Notes under the pieces: generated by a model
Seen by the model: the letters and a program-made list of their open reading frames with translations, nothing else
The model's database searches: none
What the model was told of the DNA's origin: nothing
Assembly: GCF_900187325.1 (NCBI RefSeq)
Contig: NZ_FZMZ01000003.1
Location: forward strand, 310,001 to 374,000
From: Virgibacillus ndiopensis
Lineage (GTDB): Bacteria > Bacillota > Bacilli > Bacillales > Amphibacillaceae
Direction: 5' to 3'
Length of the DNA: 64,000 bases
Shown here: positions 35,726-49,800 of the stretch, in pieces
Layout of the letters: every line of letters begins with the position of its first letter
Numbering within the stretch: the stretch's first letter is position 1
Position numbers and translations under genes: made by a program

Positions 35726-36348
35726 TATGCAAGCACCTCCCCTGCTTTTTCAGCTGCTTCCTTCGTTAGGATCAGCTTGTCATGCGTAAGCAAGTCTAAT
35801 ACATTTACTTCTTCTACAGTAAGTACTTTTACTGTTTGAAGATTATTAGCTGAACGGATTACTGTTTCGTCCTTTTCAGCAGTAACGATTAATACTTTTG
35901 TATCCACATTAAGTGCATCTAGCATTTTAACAACTTCTTTTGTTTTAGGAGCATCGATTGCAATGCTCTCTAGAACCACTAGATTGTCTTCTTTCACTTT
36001 AGATGCTAATGCAGATCTTAGTGCTAAACGACGTACTTTCTTTGGTAGTTTGTAGCTATAGCTACGTGGAGTCGGACCGAATACAGTTCCACCACCTACC
36101 CATTGCGGAGAGCGGATTGAACCTTGACGTGCGCGACCTGTACCTTTTTGACGCCATGGTTTACGACCACCACCGCGAACTTCAGAGCGATTTTTCACAT
36201 CATGTGTACCTTGACGCAATGAAGCGCGTTGCATTACTACTGCTTCGTGTAATACATGTGTGTTCGGCTCAATACCAAATACGGAATCGTTCAATTCAAC
36301 ATCTCCGACTTGTGAACCGCTTTGATTAAAAAGTGCTACTTTAGTCAT
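35725..36348 (-). CDS. rplD: 50S ribosomal protein L4
   Basis: 207 residues from [15 protein letters not shown], chosen over an ATG six codons upstream because the GGAGG lies just before 36348. The tunnel loop [19 protein letters not shown] is intact. In E. coli L4 represses the S10 operon; this is not shown in Bacillus. Confidence 0.97.
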   Translation of the reverse strand: MTKVALFNQSGSQVGDVELNDSVFGIEPNTHVLHEAVVMQRASLRQGTHDVKNRSEVRGGGRKPWRQKGTGRARQGSIRSPQWVGGGTVFGPTPRSYSYKLPKKVRRLALRSALASKVKEDNLVVLESIAIDAPKTKEVVKMLDALNVDTKVLIVTAEKDETVIRSANNLQTVKVLTVEEVNVLDLLTHDKLILTKEAAEKAGEVLA

Positions 36349-36374
36349 GACATATCCTCCCTTCATGTATGTGA

Positions 36375-37004
36375 TTAGTTAGACTTTATGGCACTCGTGA
36401 TTTTCACGTATGATTTTTTCGCACCAGGGACATTACCTTTTATTAGAAGAAGATTACGTTCTGTATCTACGTTTACTACTTCTAAATTTTGAATAGTAAT
36501 TTGTTTTCCACCCATTTGTCCTGGAAGTTTTCTCCCTTTAAATACGCGCATCGGGTCAACTGCACCTAATGAACCTGGCGATCTATGGTAATGAGAACCA
36601 TGAGACATTGGTCCACGTTGGAAATTGTGGCGTTTAATAGCCCCTTGGAAACCTTTCCCTTTAGATGTACCTGTTACATCGATTATATCCCCTGTTTGAA
36701 AAACATCAACGCTAATTGCTTGACCTACTTCATATTCATCAAGATTCGCGTTACGGATTTCACGAACGTAGCGCTTAGGGGTTGTGTTTGCTTTTTCAGC
36801 ATGACCTTTTTTCGCTTTGTTTGTACGTGATCCTTTTTCATCAGCAAAACCGATTTGAATTGCTTCATAGCCATCATTTTCTAATGTTCTTTTCTGCAAT
36901 ACTACGTTGTCTTCGGCTTGAATAACTGTTACAGGAATTAGTTCTCCAGTTTCAGAAAAAAGCTGAGTCATGCCGATTTTGCGACCTAAGATTCCTTTCG
37001 TCAT
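36375..37004 (-). CDS. rplC: 50S ribosomal protein L3
   Basis: 209 residues. The branched loop [18 protein letters not shown] reaches the peptidyl transferase centre. It lies 31 bases from rpsJ. Confidence 0.98.
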   Translation of the reverse strand: MTKGILGRKIGMTQLFSETGELIPVTVIQAEDNVVLQKRTLENDGYEAIQIGFADEKGSRTNKAKKGHAEKANTTPKRYVREIRNANLDEYEVGQAISVDVFQTGDIIDVTGTSKGKGFQGAIKRHNFQRGPMSHGSHYHRSPGSLGAVDPMRVFKGRKLPGQMGGKQITIQNLEVVNVDTERNLLLIKGNVPGAKKSYVKITSAIKSN

Positions 37005-37035
37005 CCGTTACACCTCCTATTGTATTCCATAATTA

Positions 37036-37368
<333 letters not shown>

Positions 37369-37398
37369 TTATAAATAGACATTCTCCATGAAAATTTC

Positions 37399-37436
37399 TT
37401 GATCACCCGCCATGGCAAAGGGGCCGGGTGTATCAA
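37399..37436 (-). promoter_or_regulatory. Structured leader hairpin of the S10 operon
   Basis: Arms TTGATACACCCG and CGGGTGATCAA form an 11-bp stem with a single bulged A, enclosing a 15-base GC-rich loop. It is about 60 bases before rpsJ. It may be a regulator-binding or stability element; no known leader class is recognised. Confidence 0.55.
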
Positions 37437-37475
37437 CAACCTTTCACTTCATCGCCTTTTTCGACCAACATTCTT

Positions 37476-37504
37476 ATTATATAGAAAAAATGCAGCCATT
37501 GCAA
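37476..37504 (-). promoter_or_regulatory. S10 operon promoter
   Basis: TTGCAA (37504-37499) and TATAAT (37481-37476) are exactly 17 bases apart on the minus strand. Confidence 0.75.
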
Positions 37505-37699
37505 CCTTTTTTAACAAGTAATGCTCTTGTTGCACATTTATGTATTATACTTACTTTTACTAATGAATGCAAGGGATGCAAGGATATTTTTGTTGGGAAA
37601 GTTTTACTTGAATTTTCGTTTTGCCCTTTTCGTAGTCGTGTGCTTTTTAACCTCGTATTTTCAGTAAAATGCAACGTAAATATTGTTGTTCCTGGATAC

Positions 37700-37890
37700 C
37701 ACAGCCTGTATACACTCCGCGATCCTTAGGTCAGCTGATGAGCCTCCTCACGCTGACTCGCTCCGGGGTCTCACCGATGCCTCATCTCCCGCAGGAAGTG
37801 GGGTCCTTCCGAGGAGACTGAAGCGTCGCCCGCGGAAAGCGCAGTATTTCCGGAACGGTAGCCCAATCAAAAATTTACGTCGCATTTTAT
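37700..37890. repeat. GGAAAGCG dispersed repeat, long copy (tuf-rpsJ spacer)
   Basis: A GC-rich block about 190 bases long in an otherwise AT-rich spacer. It contains CCCGCGGAAAGCGCAGTATT and TTTACGTCGCATTTTA, both shared with 60520-60595. Several internal inverted segments (TCAGC/GCTGA) suggest foldable RNA. I recall such elements scattered in Virgibacillus-like genomes. Frames inside it are not genes. Confidence 0.65.
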
Positions 37891-37980
37891 GCTTTTTGTG
37901 ACAAAAACAATCTTTTAGAAATAGCGTTCGTTTTTAAGCTACGCCAATTCAACAATCTTTTTAGACCTCAATACAAAAAA

Positions 37981-38006
37981 ACAGGCAGCGTCGTCACGCT
38001 ACCTGT
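37981..38006 (-). terminator. tuf terminator
   Basis: Ten-base arms ACAGGTAGCG/CGCTGCCTGT (one wobble) followed by a T7 run on the minus strand, 17 bases after the tuf stop. Confidence 0.9.
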
Positions 38007-38022
38007 TTTTATATAAGTCTTA

Positions 38023-39213
<1,191 letters not shown>

Positions 39214-39267
39214 TTATATTTCCTCCTTTAAATAAATGAAAGTATTTTTTTAAGTATTTTTAGAGCC

Positions 39268-39295
39268 AAGAAATAACAATATATTGTTATTTCTT
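39268..39295. repeat. 28-bp perfect palindrome between fusA and tuf
   Basis: A perfectly symmetrical AT-rich sequence with 14-base arms (AAGAAATAACAATA and its complement). In RNA it would form a long hairpin with a very small loop. No U run follows on the minus strand, so a processing or stability role is more likely than termination. Confidence 0.6.
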
Positions 39296-39338
39296 AGCCT
39301 ACAATAAAAGTTATACTTTAGAATAAACAAAAAATCAA

Positions 39339-41417
39339 TTATTCACCAGCATTTTTTTTAATAATTTCTTCAGAAATACTTTTTGGTACTTCTTCATAGT
39401 GATCAAAATGCATTGTGAATTGTCCGCGTCCTTGTGTGTTAGAACGTAATGCTGTTGCATAACCGAACATTTCAGAAAGTGGAACGAATGCTTTAATAAC
39501 CTGTGCAGGTCCGCGTGCTTCCATTCCTTCAACACGTCCGCGACGGGATGTTACATCTCCCATGATGTCTCCCATATATTCTTCTGGAATTACAATTTCA
39601 ACTCTTTCAATTGGTTCAAGAAGAACTGGTTGACATTTGTTCTTCGCAGCTTTTAATGCCATAGAACCTGCGATTTTAAATGCCATCTCATTCGAGTCAA
39701 CATCATGGTAGCTACCATCATAAAGTGTAGCTTTAATATCAATTAATGGGTAACCAGCTAACACACCACTTTCTGTTGCTTCTTTAATACCATGTTCAAC
39801 AGATGGAATGTATTCACGTGGTACAACACCACCAACAATTTTGTTTTCAAATTCAAAGCCAGCACCTTCTTCATTTGGTTCAAATTTAACCCAAACGTGT
39901 CCGTACTGTCCACGACCACCAGACTGACGTACGAATTTACCTTCGACTTCAGCTGATCCTCGGAATGTTTCACGATACGCAACTTGAGGCGCACCAACAT
40001 TTGCTTCTACTTTAAATTCACGTTTCAAACGGTCAACAATGATATCAAGGTGAAGTTCACCCATACCAGAAATGATCGTTTGACCAGTTTCAACGTTTGT
40101 TTCAGTTTTGAATGTAGGATCTTCCTCTGCTAATTTTCCTAGCGCAATCGCCATTTTATCTTGGTCGGCTTTTGTTTTAGGTTCAATAGCAACACCGATA
40201 ACCGGCTCAGGGAATTCCATAGACTCTAAGACAACAAGATCTTTTTCATCACATAGTGTATCCCCTGTTGAAGTATCCTTCAAACCTACAGCTGCAGCAA
40301 TCTCTCCAGAGTATACTGTTGAAATCTCTTCACGTGAATTAGCATGCATTTGCAGGATACGCCCTACACGTTCACGCTTATCTTTCACAGAGTTTTTAAC
40401 ATATGATCCAGAATCTAAAGTACCAGAATATACGCGGAAGAATGTTAACTTACCAACATATGGATCTGTCATTACCTTAAATGCTAGAGCTGAGAAAGGC
40501 GCTTTATCATCTGATGGACGAGTAACTTCTTCTTCTGTCCCAGGTACAATACCTTCAATTGGAGGTACATCAGTTGGTGCAGGAAGATAGTCAATTACTC
40601 CATCAAGCATCAATTGAACACCTTTGTTTTTAAATGCTGACCCAACAAATACAGGATAAAATTCAACATTTAATGTTGCGGTACGAATAGCTTTTTTAAG
40701 TTCATCATTGGAGATCTCTTCTCCTTCTAAGAACTTCATCATAAGCTCTTCATCTAATTCAGAAACAGCTTCAACTAAGTTAGCGCGCCATTCCTCTGCT
40801 TTATCTTTGTAATCAGCCGGAATTTCACGAGCTTCAGCACGTGTTCCTAAATCATCCTCATAATAATATGCTTGCATTGTAATAAGGTCAATAATACCTT
40901 CAAAGTCATCTTCAGCACCGATTGGAAGCTGAACAGGATGCGCATTTGCACCTAAACGATCACTCAAGGTTTTTGTAGAATACAAGAAATCCGCACCAAT
41001 CTTATCCATTTTATTAATGAATACGATACGGGGAACCCCATATGTTGTTGCTTGACGCCATACAGTTTCTGTTTGTGGTTCTACACCAGATTGTGCATCA
41101 AGAACTGTAACCGCACCATCAAGTACACGCAATGAACGTTCAACCTCAACTGTGAAGTCTACGTGTCCGGGTGTATCGATAATGTTGATACGGTAGCCTT
41201 TCCACTGAGCAGTTGTTGCCGCAGAAGTAATGGTGATTCCGCGTTCTTGTTCCTGCTCCATCCAGTCCATTTGTGAAGCACCTTCATGCGTTTCACCAAT
41301 TTTATGAATACGTCCTGTATAGAAAAGAATACGCTCTGTCGTTGTGGTTTTACCTGCATCGATGTGAGCCATAATACCAATATTGCGCGTCTTTTCCAAG
41401 GAGAACTCTCTCGCCAT
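39339..41417 (-). CDS. fusA: Translation elongation factor EF-G
   Basis: 692 residues. G-domain motifs [17 protein letters not shown] and NKMDKIG are intact, and domains II-V follow. It moves tRNA and mRNA through the ribosome. It is 242 bases after rpsG, a long spacer for the str operon that holds a repeat. Confidence 0.99.
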   Translation of the reverse strand: MAREFSLEKTRNIGIMAHIDAGKTTTTERILFYTGRIHKIGETHEGASQMDWMEQEQERGITITSAATTAQWKGYRINIIDTPGHVDFTVEVERSLRVLDGAVTVLDAQSGVEPQTETVWRQATTYGVPRIVFINKMDKIGADFLYSTKTLSDRLGANAHPVQLPIGAEDDFEGIIDLITMQAYYYEDDLGTRAEAREIPADYKDKAEEWRANLVEAVSELDEELMMKFLEGEEISNDELKKAIRTATLNVEFYPVFVGSAFKNKGVQLMLDGVIDYLPAPTDVPPIEGIVPGTEEEVTRPSDDKAPFSALAFKVMTDPYVGKLTFFRVYSGTLDSGSYVKNSVKDKRERVGRILQMHANSREEISTVYSGEIAAAVGLKDTSTGDTLCDEKDLVVLESMEFPEPVIGVAIEPKTKADQDKMAIALGKLAEEDPTFKTETNVETGQTIISGMGELHLDIIVDRLKREFKVEANVGAPQVAYRETFRGSAEVEGKFVRQSGGRGQYGHVWVKFEPNEEGAGFEFENKIVGGVVPREYIPSVEHGIKEATESGVLAGYPLIDIKATLYDGSYHDVDSNEMAFKIAGSMALKAAKNKCQPVLLEPIERVEIVIPEEYMGDIMGDVTSRRGRVEGMEARGPAQVIKAFVPLSEMFGYATALRSNTQGRGQFTMHFDHYEEVPKSISEEIIKKNAGE

Positions 41418-41499
41418 GTATTCTTCTCCTTCCTGTAAAAAGCTTTAGTTGGTTTTATATTACCAATAAATTATCAAATTTGAATGCTATAAATAACTG

Positions 41500-41655
41500 G
41501 GCAACCTAAACAGTCATGTCTAACTCCAACGCCTAATGTGCTTCCCTCACCTCCGTACGATAAGTCAACATCGGTTCGCTTACGCTCACCGTGTTTCCTT
41601 TATCTCCTACGGCTCAGTCTAGCCCATAAGTCGCTAACCGGGCACTTCCGCTTTT
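41500..41655. repeat. Probable dispersed repeat in the rpsG-fusA spacer
   Basis: A stretch richer in GC than its flanks, with GATAAGTCAACATCGG facing CCGTGTTTCCTTTATC as imperfect arms around CGCTTACG. I recall near-identical elements in other Bacillaceae spacers. No second copy is in this window. Confidence 0.45.
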
Positions 41656-41659
41656 TATA

Positions 41660-42130
41660 TTACCAGCGGTAGTGAGCAAATGCTTTGTTTGCTTCTGCCA
41701 TTTTGTGCATTTCCTCGCGTTTTTTAACAGCTGCCCCTGTATTGTTAGAAGCATCTAGAATTTCATTTGCTAAGCGTTCTTCCATTGTTTTCTCTCCGCG
41801 TAAACGTGAATAGTTAACAATGTAGCGTAGGCCTAATGCTTGACGGCGTTCTGGGCGAACTTCCATCGGCACTTGGTAGTTTGATCCACCAACACGGCGT
41901 GCGCGAACTTCTAGTACTGGCATTACATTCTTCATTGCTTGTTCGAAAACTTCTTTAGCGTTTTGACCGCTACGTTCAGCAACTAGATTGAATGCATTAT
42001 AAAGAATTTTTTGTGCTTTACCTCTTTTACCGTCAATCATAATTTGGTTGATTAAACGAGTCACTAATTTTGAATTATAAAGTGGATCTGGTAAGACATC
42101 GCGTTTAGGTACTGGTCCTTTACGTGGCAT
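41660..42130 (-). CDS. rpsG: 30S ribosomal protein S7
   Basis: 156 residues with [15 protein letters not shown] start and [16 protein letters not shown] end. It is a primary binder of the 3' domain of 16S rRNA. Confidence 0.98.
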   Translation of the reverse strand: MPRKGPVPKRDVLPDPLYNSKLVTRLINQIMIDGKRGKAQKILYNAFNLVAERSGQNAKEVFEQAMKNVMPVLEVRARRVGGSNYQVPMEVRPERRQALGLRYIVNYSRLRGEKTMEERLANEILDASNNTGAAVKKREEMHKMAEANKAFAHYRW

Positions 42131-42177
42131 ATGTCCCCCTCCTTTCCTAAGTCTATGATGCTATAAAATTCAAGAAA

Positions 42178-42591
42178 TTATTTCTTTGGTCGTTTTGTAC
42201 CGTATTTAGAACGTCCTTGTGCACGTCCTTCAACACCTGCAGTATCTAATGCACCACGTACAATGTGATAACGTACCCCTGGTAAGTCTTTTACACGACC
42301 TCCACGAATTAGTACTACACTATGCTCTTGTAGGTTGTGTCCAATTCCTGGAATGTATGCAGTTACCTCAATGTTATTAGATAAACGCACACGTGCATAT
42401 TTACGAAGCGCCGAGTTCGGTTTCTTCGGTGTTAACGTACCAACACGAGTACATACACCACGTTTTTGTGGAGAAGACTGATCTGTCAAAGATTTTTTAA
42501 AGCTATTGTACCCTTTGTTAAGTGCTGGTGAGTCAGATTTTCTTGTTTTGCTCACACGGCCTTTACGCACTAGCTGATTAATAGTAGGCAT
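42178..42591 (-). CDS. rpsL: 30S ribosomal protein S12
   Basis: 137 residues. The [10 protein letters not shown] motif keeps the lysine whose change gives streptomycin resistance, so the sequence looks wild type. It acts in the decoding centre. Confidence 0.98.
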   Translation of the reverse strand: MPTINQLVRKGRVSKTRKSDSPALNKGYNSFKKSLTDQSSPQKRGVCTRVGTLTPKKPNSALRKYARVRLSNNIEVTAYIPGIGHNLQEHSVVLIRGGRVKDLPGVRYHIVRGALDTAGVEGRAQGRSKYGTKRPKK

Positions 42592-42640
42592 TATTGTTTT
42601 CCTCCCTTCTAGTTGGTAATGTTAAAAACAAACATTTTCG

Positions 42641-42684
42641 ACCACCTATTATTGTTTATTTGTAATACCACATATCCAGGTGGT
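42641..42684 (-). other. Hairpin in the rpsL leader
   Basis: Seven-base arms ACCACCT/AGGTGGT enclose a 30-base AT-rich loop, 50 bases before the rpsL start. Function unknown. Confidence 0.4.
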
Positions 42685-42733
42685 TCATCTTTTTGCAAAA
42701 AACAAAGCTTTCGCGAGTAAGTCCCGCCAAAAC

Positions 42734-42988
42734 TCATGAACGTTTTATTGCTACAGTAGACGCCCCGACATCTATACCACAAGCTGCGCCTAGTTTCTTC
42801 ATGGAATCTACACGCTCACAAGGAATATCCAACTGTTTAGCTAGATTTACTACCTTTTGTGTCATCTGTTGGTTTGCATCATCTGCAATAAAAACTTCAC
42901 TTATTTCACCATTTTTCATAGCTTTAAGTGTTTGCTTTGTTCCGATTAATAATCGTGATTTAACCTGAGTTACTTTTTCATAAGACAT
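42734..42988 (-). CDS. rplGB: L7Ae-family kink-turn-binding protein (YbxF/L7Ae-like)
   Basis: 84 residues from MSYEKVTQVKSR, preceded by GGAGG ten bases upstream; an upstream in-frame ATG is rejected. The L7Ae fold is seen in LLIGTKQTLKAMKNGEI and KLGAACGIDVGA. The family binds kink-turn RNA. It is the first gene of the str group. Confidence 0.92.
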   Translation of the reverse strand: MSYEKVTQVKSRLLIGTKQTLKAMKNGEISEVFIADDANQQMTQKVVNLAKQLDIPCERVDSMKKLGAACGIDVGASTVAIKRS

Positions 42989-43035
42989 CAATGTATCCTC
43001 CAAAGCAACAAGTATAATCGGGAAGCACCTTGAAT

Positions 43036-43064
43036 ATAGTATCAAAATCACATTTCATTGTCAA
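43036..43064 (-). promoter_or_regulatory. str-group promoter (rplGB-rpsL-rpsG)
   Basis: TTGACA (43064-43059), 17-base spacer, TACTAT (43041-43036). Confidence 0.8.
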
Positions 43065-43131
43065 CTAATTTTTAATGCTTCCTGATTAATTCAGCACTTG
43101 TTCTTTAAGTAGTAATTCAAAAAGTTAGTGC

Positions 43132-43162
43132 AAGCACCTGATCCTTTAAGATCAAGGCGCTT
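43132..43162 (-). terminator. rpoBC terminator
   Basis: AAGCGCCTTGATC/GATCAGGTGCTT with one bulge, a few bases after the rpoC stop. A modest CTTTTTG run follows on the minus strand, so termination may be partial. Confidence 0.6.
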
Positions 43163-43167
43163 ATAAC

Positions 43168-46100
43168 TTATTGTACAGTTTCTGTTTCTTGTACTTCTTC
43201 TTGTGGTTCATCTAGGTCTGTTTCAATTTTACGATATCGTTGCATTCCTGTCCCTGCAGGAACAAGTTTACCGATAATAACATTTTCTTTCAGTCCTAAG
43301 AGTTCATCGCGTTTACCTTTGATTGCAGCATCTGTTAAAACACGTGTTGTTTCTTGGAAAGATGCCGCCGATAAGAATGAATCTGTTTCAAGCGATGCTT
43401 TTGTAATCCCGAGTAGAACTGGCTTACCGATAGCAGGTTGCTCGCCATTGTGTAAGACAGTATGGTTAGCATCTTTAAACTGATGAATCTCAAGTAATGA
43501 ACCTGGAAGTACATTTGTATCCCCAGAATCCATGACACGAATTTTTCGAAGCATTTGGCGTACCATTACTTCTACGTGCTTATCACCAATTTCTACCCCT
43601 TGCATACGGTATACACGTTGTACTTCACGAAGAATGTATGATTGTACACCGTCGACTCCTTGAACACGCAATAGATCTTTTGGATCAACAGAACCCTCTG
43701 TAAGCTCTTGACCTGCAATTACAGAATCACCCAGTGATACTTTAAGGCGAGCGTTATACGGAACTGCATATGCGCGTTGTTCGACTTCACCTTGAACAAC
43801 AATTTCTTGTTTGTCTTTAACTTCTTTAATCTCATGAACTGTACCAAGAATTTCAGAAATTACGGCCTGCCCTTTTGGATTACGCGCTTCAAATAATTCT
43901 TGGATACGCGGTAAACCTTGTGTAATATCGTCTCCAGCAACTCCTCCTGTATGGAATGTACGCATTGTTAACTGTGTACCTGGTTCACCGATAGATTGTG
44001 CAGCAATTATACCAACAGCTTCACCAACTTCTACCTCATCACCAGTTGCAAGATTGCGTCCGTAACATTTTTTGCATACACCATGTTTTGTATTACATGT
44101 GAAGACAGATCGAATGGTTACATTTTCAATTCCAGCATCAACAATTTGTTTTGCTTGATCCTCAGAAATTACTGCATCACTCTCAATAATAACCTCATTT
44201 GTTTCAGGATGACGAATTGTCTCAAACAATGTACGACCAACTAAACGATCATATAAAGGTTCAATCATTTCAGTACCATCCATTAATGATGAAACAGTTA
44301 ATCCTCGGTCTGTTCCACAGTCTGTTTCACGGACAATAACATCCTGTGCCACGTCTACTAGACGACGCGTCAAGTAACCTGAGTCAGCTGTTTTCAGTGC
44401 TGTATCAGCCAAACCTTTACGTGCGCCATGCGTTGAGATAAAGTATTCCAGTACGGTTAATCCTTCACGGAAACTTGATTTGATCGGTAACTCAATAATA
44501 CGTCCAGCAGGGTTAGCCATTAGACCACGCATACCTGCTAACTGTGTAAAGTTAGACGCATTACCCCTTGCACCAGAATCACTCATCATGAATATTGGGT
44601 TACGGTTATCTAGTGAATGCATCAATTTATCCTGAATCGTATCTTTAGCTTGTGACCAAATTGCAATAACCCTATCATAACGTTCTTCTTCAGTTATCAA
44701 ACCACGTCGGAATTGTTTTGAGACTTTATCAACTTTGGTTTGAGCTTCTTCGAGAATTGTTTTCTTTTCTGCTAATACAACAATATCCGAAACCCCAACG
44801 GTCATACCCGCTTTTGTTGAGTAGCTAAAACCAAGGTCTTTCATTCGGTCAAGCATTTTAGATGTTTCACTTATTTTAAAACGTTTAAACACTTCAGCGA
44901 TAATATCGCCTAAGAAGCCTTTTTTAAACGGTTTAATGATTTCTCGCGACTCGATCTCTTCTCTAATGTTTGTTCCCTTTTCAACAAAACAGTTTTCTGG
45001 AGTACGAACTTCCAAATTAGTTTTAGTTGGTTCATTAATATACGGGAAAGATTCTGGCAAGATTTCATTAAAAATCAATTTACCAACTGTTGTAATCAGT
45101 AGTTGATTACGTTGTTCCTCTGTAAAGGTTTTATTATTAACGCTTGATGCTTGAACAGCAATGCGTGTATGCAAATGTACATATCCGTTTTGATAAGAAA
45201 GTAAAGCTTCATTGACATCTTTGAAGACACTTCCTTCCCCAATTGCATCTTCACGCTCAAGTGTTAAGTAATAGTTCCCTAATACCATATCCTGTGATGG
45301 CGTAACAACTGGCTTACCATCTTTAGGGTTTAAAATATTCTGTGCAGCAAGCATTAGAATGCGTGCCTCTGCCTGAGCTTCTGCAGACAACGGAACGTGT
45401 ACCGCCATTTGGTCACCGTCAAAGTCAGCGTTGTAAGCTGTACATACTAGTGGATGTAGGCGAATGGCACGACCCTCAACTAATGTTGGTTCAAATGCCT
45501 GAATTCCAAGACGGTGCAATGTTGGCGCACGGTTAAGTAATACAGGGTGCTCCCGGATTACTTCTTCTAAAACATCCCACACTTCAGGATGCACTCGTTC
45601 AATTTTACGTTTAGCTGATTTTATATTGTGAGCCAATCCTCTTTCGACTAACTCTTTCATAATAAATGGTTTAAATAACTCTAAAGCCATCTCTTTTGGT
45701 AATCCACATTGGTACATTTTCAAGTGCGGACCAACTACGATTACAGAACGACCAGAATAGTCAACACGTTTACCCAATAAGTTTTGACGGAAACGACCTT
45801 GTTTCCCTTTTAACATATGAGATAACGATTTTAAAGGTCTATTACCAGGGCCTGTAACTGGGCGTCCACGACGACCGTTATCAATTAATGCATCAACTGC
45901 TTCTTGGAGCATTCTTTTTTCATTTTGCACAATAATACTTGGTGCACCAAGATCCAATAAGCGTTTTAAGCGATTATTACGATTAATAACACGACGATAT
46001 AAATCATTCAAATCAGAAGTAGCAAAACGTCCTCCATCAAGTTGGACCATTGGTCTGATTTCAGGTGGTATTACTGGTAATACATCCAAAACCATCCATG

Positions 46101-46770
46101 ATGGTTCATTACCAGAGTGACGGAAAGCCTCTAATACTTCTAAACGTTTAATTGCTCGTGTTCTACGTTGACCTTGCGCAGTTTTAAGTTCTTCTTTTAA
46201 TGCATCGACTTCTTTTTCAAGATCAATATCTTGGAGCAGCTTACGGATTGCCTCAGCACCCATTTGCGCTTTAAAGGTTTTACCATATTTATCGTAATAA
46301 GCACGGTATTCTTTTTCAGATAGTAATTGTTTCTTCTCAAGTGGAGTGTTACCTGGATCAGTTACAATATATGCCGCAAAATAGATAACCTCTTCCAAAG
46401 CTCGTGGGGACATATCTAAAACAAGTCCCATTCTGCTTGGTATACCTTTGAAGTACCAAATGTGCGAGACCGGTGCAGCTAATTCAATATGACCCATTCG
46501 TTCACGGCGAACCTTCGCTTTTGTAACCTCTACGCCGCAACGATCACAGACAACACCTTTGTAACGTACACGCTTATACTTACCACAATGACATTCCCAA
46601 TCTTTTTGCGGTCCGAAAATACGCTCACAAAATAGACCATCTTTCTCAGGCTTTAATGTACGGTAGTTAATTGTTTCTGGTTTTTTTACCTCGCCGTATG
46701 ACCAAGAGCGAATTTTTTCCGGTGAAGCTAAACCAATTTTCATATACTCAAAGTTATTTACATCTAGCAA
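43168..46770 (-). CDS. rpoC: RNA polymerase beta' subunit
   Basis: 1,200 residues if begun at the TTG at 46770, which has GGGAGG eight bases upstream and gives the family N-terminus (M/L)[12 protein letters not shown]. In-frame ATGs upstream lack a suitable site. The zinc ribbon CHCG/CDRCG, the catalytic NADFDGDQM and the second zinc site [11 protein letters not shown] are intact. It forms the catalytic core with RpoB. Confidence 0.98.
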   Translation of the reverse strand: MLDVNNFEYMKIGLASPEKIRSWSYGEVKKPETINYRTLKPEKDGLFCERIFGPQKDWECHCGKYKRVRYKGVVCDRCGVEVTKAKVRRERMGHIELAAPVSHIWYFKGIPSRMGLVLDMSPRALEEVIYFAAYIVTDPGNTPLEKKQLLSEKEYRAYYDKYGKTFKAQMGAEAIRKLLQDIDLEKEVDALKEELKTAQGQRRTRAIKRLEVLEAFRHSGNEPSWMVLDVLPVIPPEIRPMVQLDGGRFATSDLNDLYRRVINRNNRLKRLLDLGAPSIIVQNEKRMLQEAVDALIDNGRRGRPVTGPGNRPLKSLSHMLKGKQGRFRQNLLGKRVDYSGRSVIVVGPHLKMYQCGLPKEMALELFKPFIMKELVERGLAHNIKSAKRKIERVHPEVWDVLEEVIREHPVLLNRAPTLHRLGIQAFEPTLVEGRAIRLHPLVCTAYNADFDGDQMAVHVPLSAEAQAEARILMLAAQNILNPKDGKPVVTPSQDMVLGNYYLTLEREDAIGEGSVFKDVNEALLSYQNGYVHLHTRIAVQASSVNNKTFTEEQRNQLLITTVGKLIFNEILPESFPYINEPTKTNLEVRTPENCFVEKGTNIREEIESREIIKPFKKGFLGDIIAEVFKRFKISETSKMLDRMKDLGFSYSTKAGMTVGVSDIVVLAEKKTILEEAQTKVDKVSKQFRRGLITEEERYDRVIAIWSQAKDTIQDKLMHSLDNRNPIFMMSDSGARGNASNFTQLAGMRGLMANPAGRIIELPIKSSFREGLTVLEYFISTHGARKGLADTALKTADSGYLTRRLVDVAQDVIVRETDCGTDRGLTVSSLMDGTEMIEPLYDRLVGRTLFETIRHPETNEVIIESDAVISEDQAKQIVDAGIENVTIRSVFTCNTKHGVCKKCYGRNLATGDEVEVGEAVGIIAAQSIGEPGTQLTMRTFHTGGVAGDDITQGLPRIQELFEARNPKGQAVISEILGTVHEIKEVKDKQEIVVQGEVEQRAYAVPYNARLKVSLGDSVIAGQELTEGSVDPKDLLRVQGVDGVQSYILREVQRVYRMQGVEIGDKHVEVMVRQMLRKIRVMDSGDTNVLPGSLLEIHQFKDANHTVLHNGEQPAIGKPVLLGITKASLETDSFLSAASFQETTRVLTDAAIKGKRDELLGLKENVIIGKLVPAGTGMQRYRKIETDLDEPQEEVQETETVQ

Positions 46771-46891
46771 GGGGCCTACCTCCCTTTTAGTGTCCGATTT
46801 TACCATAATCATAAGTTATCGAATTTTTATGATAAAGTTGGAGAAGTTGACCTTTCAGAAAAGAAAGGTCAACACTCCGCTCCATTGCTTT

Positions 46892-49800
46892 TTAATTTTC
46901 TTCAACTTCTAAATTCAGCTTGCTTGCTGCTTGTGTTTCTTCTTCTTCAATTTCACGCATATCAATTTCTTGATCGTCACCAGACAGCATTTTAACATCC
47001 AATCCAAGACTTTGTAATTCTTTGATTAGTACCTTAAACGATTCTGGTACACCAGGCTCTGGAACATTGTCACCTTTAACGATAGCTTCATATGTTTTCA
47101 CACGACCAACAACATCATCTGACTTAACAGTTAATATTTCTTGAAGTGTATATGCAGCACCATATGCCTCAAGTGCCCATACCTCCATCTCACCAAATCG
47201 CTGTCCACCAAATTGCGCTTTACCACCTAGTGGCTGTTGCGTTACTAATGAGTATGGTCCAGTTGAACGAGCATGCAATTTATCATCAACCATGTGTGCC
47301 AGTTTAATCATATACATAACCCCGACAGAGACACGGTTATCAAAAGGATCACCTGTTCTTCCATCATAAAGTACGGTTTTAGCATCCCTAGGCATTCCGG
47401 CTTCTTGCAATGTATCCCATACATCTTGCTCTGTCGCACCATCAAACACTGGAGTTGCTACATGAATTCCTAGTGCTCTTGCTGCCATACCGAGATGTAA
47501 TTCAAATACCTGTCCGATATTCATACGTGATGGAACACCTAATGGGTTAAGCATGATATCAACTGGCGTTCCATCCGGTAAAAATGGCATGTCTTCTTCA
47601 GGCAATATTTTAGAAATAACACCTTTGTTACCGTGACGTCCAGCCATTTTGTCTCCTTCATGGATTTTACGCTTCTGAACGATATAAGCGCGGACTAATT
47701 GGTTAACGCCTGGTGGTAACTCATCACCATCTTCACGGTTGAAAATCTTAACATCTAGCACAATTCCACCAGCACCATGCGGTACGCGTAAAGATGTGTC
47801 GCGAACTTCACGAGCTTTTTCGCCAAAAATGGCATGAAGTAATCGTTCTTCTGCAGATAATTCCGTAACCCCTTTTGGCGTTACCTTACCTACTAAAATA
47901 TCTCCATCTGAAACCTCGGCTCCAACACGAATAATTCCTTGTTCATTAAGGTTTTTCAATGCCTCTTCACCGACGTTTGGAATATCTCTTGTGATTTCTT
48001 CTGGTCCGAGCTTAGTATCGCGTGCCTCTGATTCATACTCTTCGATGTGAATGGATGTATAAACATCATCTTTCACAAGACGTTCGCTCATGATAATCGC
48101 ATCTTCATAGTTGTAACCTTCCCAAGTCATAAAGCCAACTAATACATTACGACCAAGAGCAAGTTCTCCATCTTCCATTGAAGGACCATCAGCTAGTATT
48201 TCACCCTTTGTAACACGATCTCCGTTGCTTACAATCGGACGTTGGTTATAGCAAGTACCCTGGTTAGAACGGATATATTTCTGAAGTTTGTAACGATCTA
48301 CGTCACCTTTAACTTCTTTGCCATCCACTTCCTCTATACGACGAACATGTATTTCTTTAGCTTCTACGCGTTCTACAATACCACCGTTTCGGCAGATTAT
48401 TGCAGCTCCAGAGTCTTTACCGTCAACATACTCCATCCCTGTTCCAACAATTGGCGCTTCCGGTTTCATCAATGGTACCGCTTGACGTTGCATGTTTGCA
48501 CCCATTAATGCACGGTTTGAGTCATCGTTTTCCAAGAACGGAATACACGCCGTTGCAGCAGAAACAACCTGCTTAGGAGACACGTCCATATAATCGATCC
48601 GATCTTTTGGAACAGCAGTGTTTTCCCCGCGGAAACGGGCAATAACTTCATCATCCACAAAAGTACCGTCATCATCTAAATGAGCATTTGCTTGTGCCAC
48701 AACATAGTTATCTTCTTCATCTGCAGTTAAGTAATCAATTTGAGCAGTTACTTTACCTGTATCTGGGTCAACCCGACGATATGGTGTTTCAATAAACCCA
48801 AATGTGTTTACTTTTGCATAACTTGATAATGAGTTAATTAAACCGATATTTGGACCCTCTGGAGTCTCGATCGGACACATACGACCATAGTGGGAATAGT
48901 GAACATCACGAACTTCAAAGCCCGCACGCTCTCTTGTTAATCCACCGGGTCCTAGTGCTGATAACCGACGTTTATGTGTTAACTCTGCTAATGGATTTGT
49001 CTGATCCATAAACTGAGAAAGCTGTGAACTTCCAAAGAATTCTTTAATCGATGCAATGACAGGACGAATATTGATCAATTGCTGTGGTGTTACACTTGAT
49101 GTGTCTTGAATAGACATTCTCTCGCGTACAACACGCTCCATACGGGATAATCCAATACGGAATTGATTTTGTAACAACTCACCCACTGAACGCAGGCGAC
49201 GGTTTCCTAAATGATCAATATCGTCTGTATCTCCAACTCTGTGCAACAAATTAAAGAAATAGCTAATTGCAGATAATATATCTGCAGGCATTATATTTTT
49301 AACGCCTTTATCAATACCAGCATTTCCTATAACGTTTAATTCTCTTTCACCACTTGGGTCAGTTGGATCTACAATTTTAACTGATTGCAAACGAATAGGG
49401 TCTTCCAACACACCATCATGTGGCTCCATGATTCTTTCGCCAAGTTTGTCTTCCTCTTTATCAAGATAAGGAATTATCTTATTTAATAATTTACGCTCTA
49501 GTTTGTCGCCTTTTTGAGCTAAAACTTCACCAGTTTCCTGATCAACTATTGTTTCAGCTAAAACTTGATTGAACAAACGATTTTTGATGTGAAGTTTTTT
49601 ATTCATTTTATAACGACCAACATGCGCTAGATCATAACGTTTTGGATCAAAGAAACGTGAAACTAATAAACTTTTTGCATTATCAACCGTTGGCGGTTCC
49701 CCCGGACGTAATCGTTCATAGATTTCTAACAATGCTTTTTCAGTTGTTTCGGTGTTATCTTTTTCAAGGGTATTTTTCAAGTATTCATTTTCACCTATCA

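Noticed and set aside
37477-37901. Small open frames in the tuf-rpsJ spacer
   Set aside because: They overlap the S10 promoter and the GC-rich repeat and lack ribosome sites.
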